From the NCBI RefSeq assembly GCF_048128805.1, contig NC_136000.1, positions 27,158,359 through 27,222,358 on the forward strand: a stretch of DNA of 64,000 bases, in the 5' to 3' direction. Below the pieces are notes generated by a model, which saw only the letters and a list, made by a program, of their open reading frames with translations, did no database searches and was not told where the DNA came from. Source of the stretch: Centroberyx gerrardi. Its lineage: Eukaryota > Chordata > Actinopteri > Beryciformes > Berycidae. Below, piece by piece: positions 61,974 through 64,000 of the stretch; position 1 is the first letter of the stretch; each line of letters opens with the position of its first letter. The position numbers and the translations under genes were made by a program.

Positions 61974-62201
61974 AGTGCGTCAGCATGCCACACACACACA
62001 CACATACACATACAATGTACATGTCCTGTGTACCTAGGGAGAACTTTCCATTGCCTACACTAACCCCTAACCTGTAACCTTTTCCCCAATACATAAACCC
62101 AACTGAAAACTAACCCCCAAGACTAAAATTTTCCAAGTGACGTCTGGACTGTAAAAGCTGACCCTTGTCGTCACAAGTACAGTAACAGTAGTACACAGCC
62201 T

Positions 62202-62222
62202 CCCCCCCCCCCCCCCCCCCCC
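62202..62222. repeat. Poly-C run
   Basis: About 20 consecutive C residues between the two transposons. Similar homopolymers occur at 9144-9164 (G) and 50521-50544 (C). Confidence 0.9.
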
Positions 62223-62560
62223 GCCCCTATATGTTATAACAGAGCAGACACTGAGCCCATGTAAGGAGAGCGGCTGAGACCAATCAGCCGATGAACTGAG
62301 TGTGTAAGCGAGTGTGTGTGTGTATGAAAGCTGAGTTTGAGTTGTGTAACGCCTTTACAACCTGATATTGTTCAGAGTTCGCAGCCAAGTCGAATGATGG
62401 ATGTCTCTCGCACAAACACACACACACACACACACCATACACACATAGTGGCCATACACACCCTCCTACTTCCATGCCTGTCTTTGTCACATAGCACAGT
62501 GTCATGTTTCTTCTGATAACAGTTTCCCACAGAAAAATTATATTGCAGGGCTTCTAAAAC

Positions 62561-63290
62561 TAGCCTGGTAAAACCATCCTGATCACATGACCTCACATTC
62601 TATTTCGCTCCACGGATCAGTCTGGACTTCCGATGTGGGCGGGAGTACTTTGTTTTACACATTCACCCCTCAGTACAGACAGTCAGTTGGCCTATATGAG
62701 CTACTCCATCTTTCTCCAATGTCAGTAAATAGGTAGGTATCAATTACAATCTAAAAATGTACATATACACTGTTCTTTTGTCCATTCAAGAACTGGACAT
62801 TTTCAGACACTGTGGCAGGAGTTTTCCTTTTCACCTGCTCTTCACCTGAGCAGGTGAAGAGGCGGAGCCAGATTCCTCCTTTTTTTTTTTTCAATTAGCC
62901 TTGACAGACAAACTCCTTCAGCCAATCAGCAAATCCAAATTCAAATCCAGTCGGAAGAACGGTGAAAACGTCTTTTCCGCCCAGAAACTCCGCTAGTGCA
63001 TGCTCTTGTTCTTGTTTAATTGTTGTTATTAAGTCTATTTCTGCAATAACTGCACTTATGGCTGTGTTTACTCTACTAACGTTAACGTTACCGCTCGTTG
63101 CTTCGGGAGACGCCATTACTGTTTTGCCAGCGGCGGCCTGTATTCCACGTCATCAACTACGATGCAGTCCCTGATTGGCCCGGTTACATTGTAATTTCAG
63201 GAAATCGATGTGGGCGGCTAGAAGTCCAGACTGATCCGTGGAGCGAAACAGAATGTGAGGTCACGTGATCAGGATGGTCTTACCAGGCTA
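62561..63290. mobile_element. 730-bp DNA transposon with 70-bp inverted termini
   Basis: The left terminus 62561-62630 (TAGCCTGGTAAAACCATCCT ... TCTGGACTTC) and right terminus 63221-63290 are inverted copies differing at about three positions. The element is flanked by TTCTAAAAC at 62552-62560 and 63291-63299, a 9-base direct duplication. The body carries a fragment resembling a RecQ-like helicase on the minus strand but no transposase, so it is non-autonomous. A 9-base duplication would suit a Mutator-like enzyme; a TA duplication inside the termini is the alternative reading. Confidence 0.85.
62895..63116 (-). pseudogene. RecQ-like helicase N-terminal fragment inside the TIR element
   Basis: A 73-residue frame starting MASPEATSG contains IKQEQEHALAEFLGGKDVF followed by TVLPTGF. 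This resembles helicase motif 0 (Q-rich) leading into Walker A as found in RecQ-family proteins (normally PTGxGKS). Here the Gly-Lys-Ser is absent and the frame runs into unrelated residues (EFGFADWLKEFVCQG) and a stop. It is therefore a truncated piece, not a working helicase. The assignment rests on motif reading alone. Confidence 0.6.
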
Positions 63291-63299
63291 TTCTAAAAC

Positions 63300-64000
63300 A
63301 GCATTTAGATAAAAAGGATCCCTACCTGTATGTGCTGTGCTGTGGTGCCGTCCACACACTCTTTTTCCATCCAAATTATATGGTATTATATAACACTCTA
63401 AGACCAAGCTAGTATTAAGAACATTTCATAGTACAGAAAGCTGAAGGCTGACCCACACCACCTGTTAACCCCTTGAACTTTTAATTTTCCCCTTAACTTT
63501 AAGTACTTTCATAGTTAGAAAAAACTCTTTTTTCCATACTGTATGATCTCGCATACATATTCATACATATGTATCTGCTCATTCCAACGCTTCATTGAAG
63601 CTATAGCACACTTAAATTGAGTGAAATATTCAAACCCAAGACTGGCTGCACCATTACATCAAAGAAATCTAGACATCTTGTGCATCATTTTATACACATT
63701 GCCATGTAATTCAGCCATTTTCAGATATATTTGGTGTCTTTGGAAGCCTTGGGATCTTAGCTAGAATTTAAAATGAAGTTTAGTGGGTTTGAACAAAGCT
63801 TGACCACACAACGTGTTTGTATTGATGGTCCCACCGGCGGGACCAGCAGCGTTGGGTCAGTGCTTGTAAAAGACACTTCTGCATACTAAAGCAAAGAGGT
63901 GCTTTTCTTATATGTGAATAAAGATATTTATCAGTGGCAGGCCTTTCTTTAAGATGCTTTGAGGGAGATCAGATGCTCTCCACTGGCATGGAAGTGGTAA
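63300..64000. other. Intergenic sequence, nothing recognised
   Basis: AT-rich, no convincing ORF, no splice-linked coding blocks, no repeat beyond short tracts. In human the gene next to CSNK2A2 is CCDC113, which may lie beyond the window. Confidence 0.5.

Overview
The window is ordinary vertebrate nuclear DNA, almost certainly from a ray-finned (teleost) fish. The genes are split into many short exons with GT-AG introns. The non-coding DNA is full of CA/GT and GA/CT microsatellites, short terminal-inverted-repeat elements, and L2-type LINEs whose ORF1 carries an esterase-like domain, as is typical of fish. The gene content matches loci that lie on human chromosome 16q (DRC7, LCAT, PLA2G15, USB1, ZNF319, CSNK2A2). 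No prokaryotic, viral or CRISPR-like system was seen.

Layout. 1-7792 (-): drc7, a cilium/flagellum nexin-dynein regulatory complex subunit, 16 exons with the C-terminus beyond the window. 7793-9785: divergent promoter region holding an RFX-type X-box. 9786-22642 (+): lcat, 7 exons, swollen by two antisense L2 copies in introns 1 and 3. 24067-30917 (+): pla2g15, the lysosomal paralogue of lcat, head-to-tail with it. 34191-38504 (-): usb1, the U6 snRNA 3'-end processing phosphodiesterase, 7 exons, with a decayed copy of its last exon just downstream. 38505-40899: divergent usb1/znf319 promoter and znf319 leader exons. 40900-42720 (+): znf319, a C2H2 zinc-finger protein in one main coding exon with a long 3' UTR. 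50630-59541 (+): csnk2a2, the casein kinase 2 alpha' catalytic subunit, 11 coding exons, 350 residues. 59542-64000: csnk2a2 3' UTR and a cluster of small DNA transposons.

Splice models were built by hand from GT/AG sites and codon phase. For the five genes complete in the window, the exon lengths sum to whole codons and give proteins of 434 (lcat), 420 (pla2g15), 282 (usb1), 606 (znf319) and 350 (csnk2a2) residues.

The genes do not form a pathway. lcat and pla2g15 are related acyltransferase/phospholipase enzymes, and the others are neighbours by synteny. Nothing amounts to a new system. The best leads are: different extra introns in the lcat/pla2g15 pair; an in-frame upstream start for znf319 that reads across a splice junction; the duplicated usb1 terminal exon; and a 730-bp inverted-repeat element at the right end that carries a piece of a RecQ-like helicase. 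Several transposon families occur two or three times within the 64 kb.
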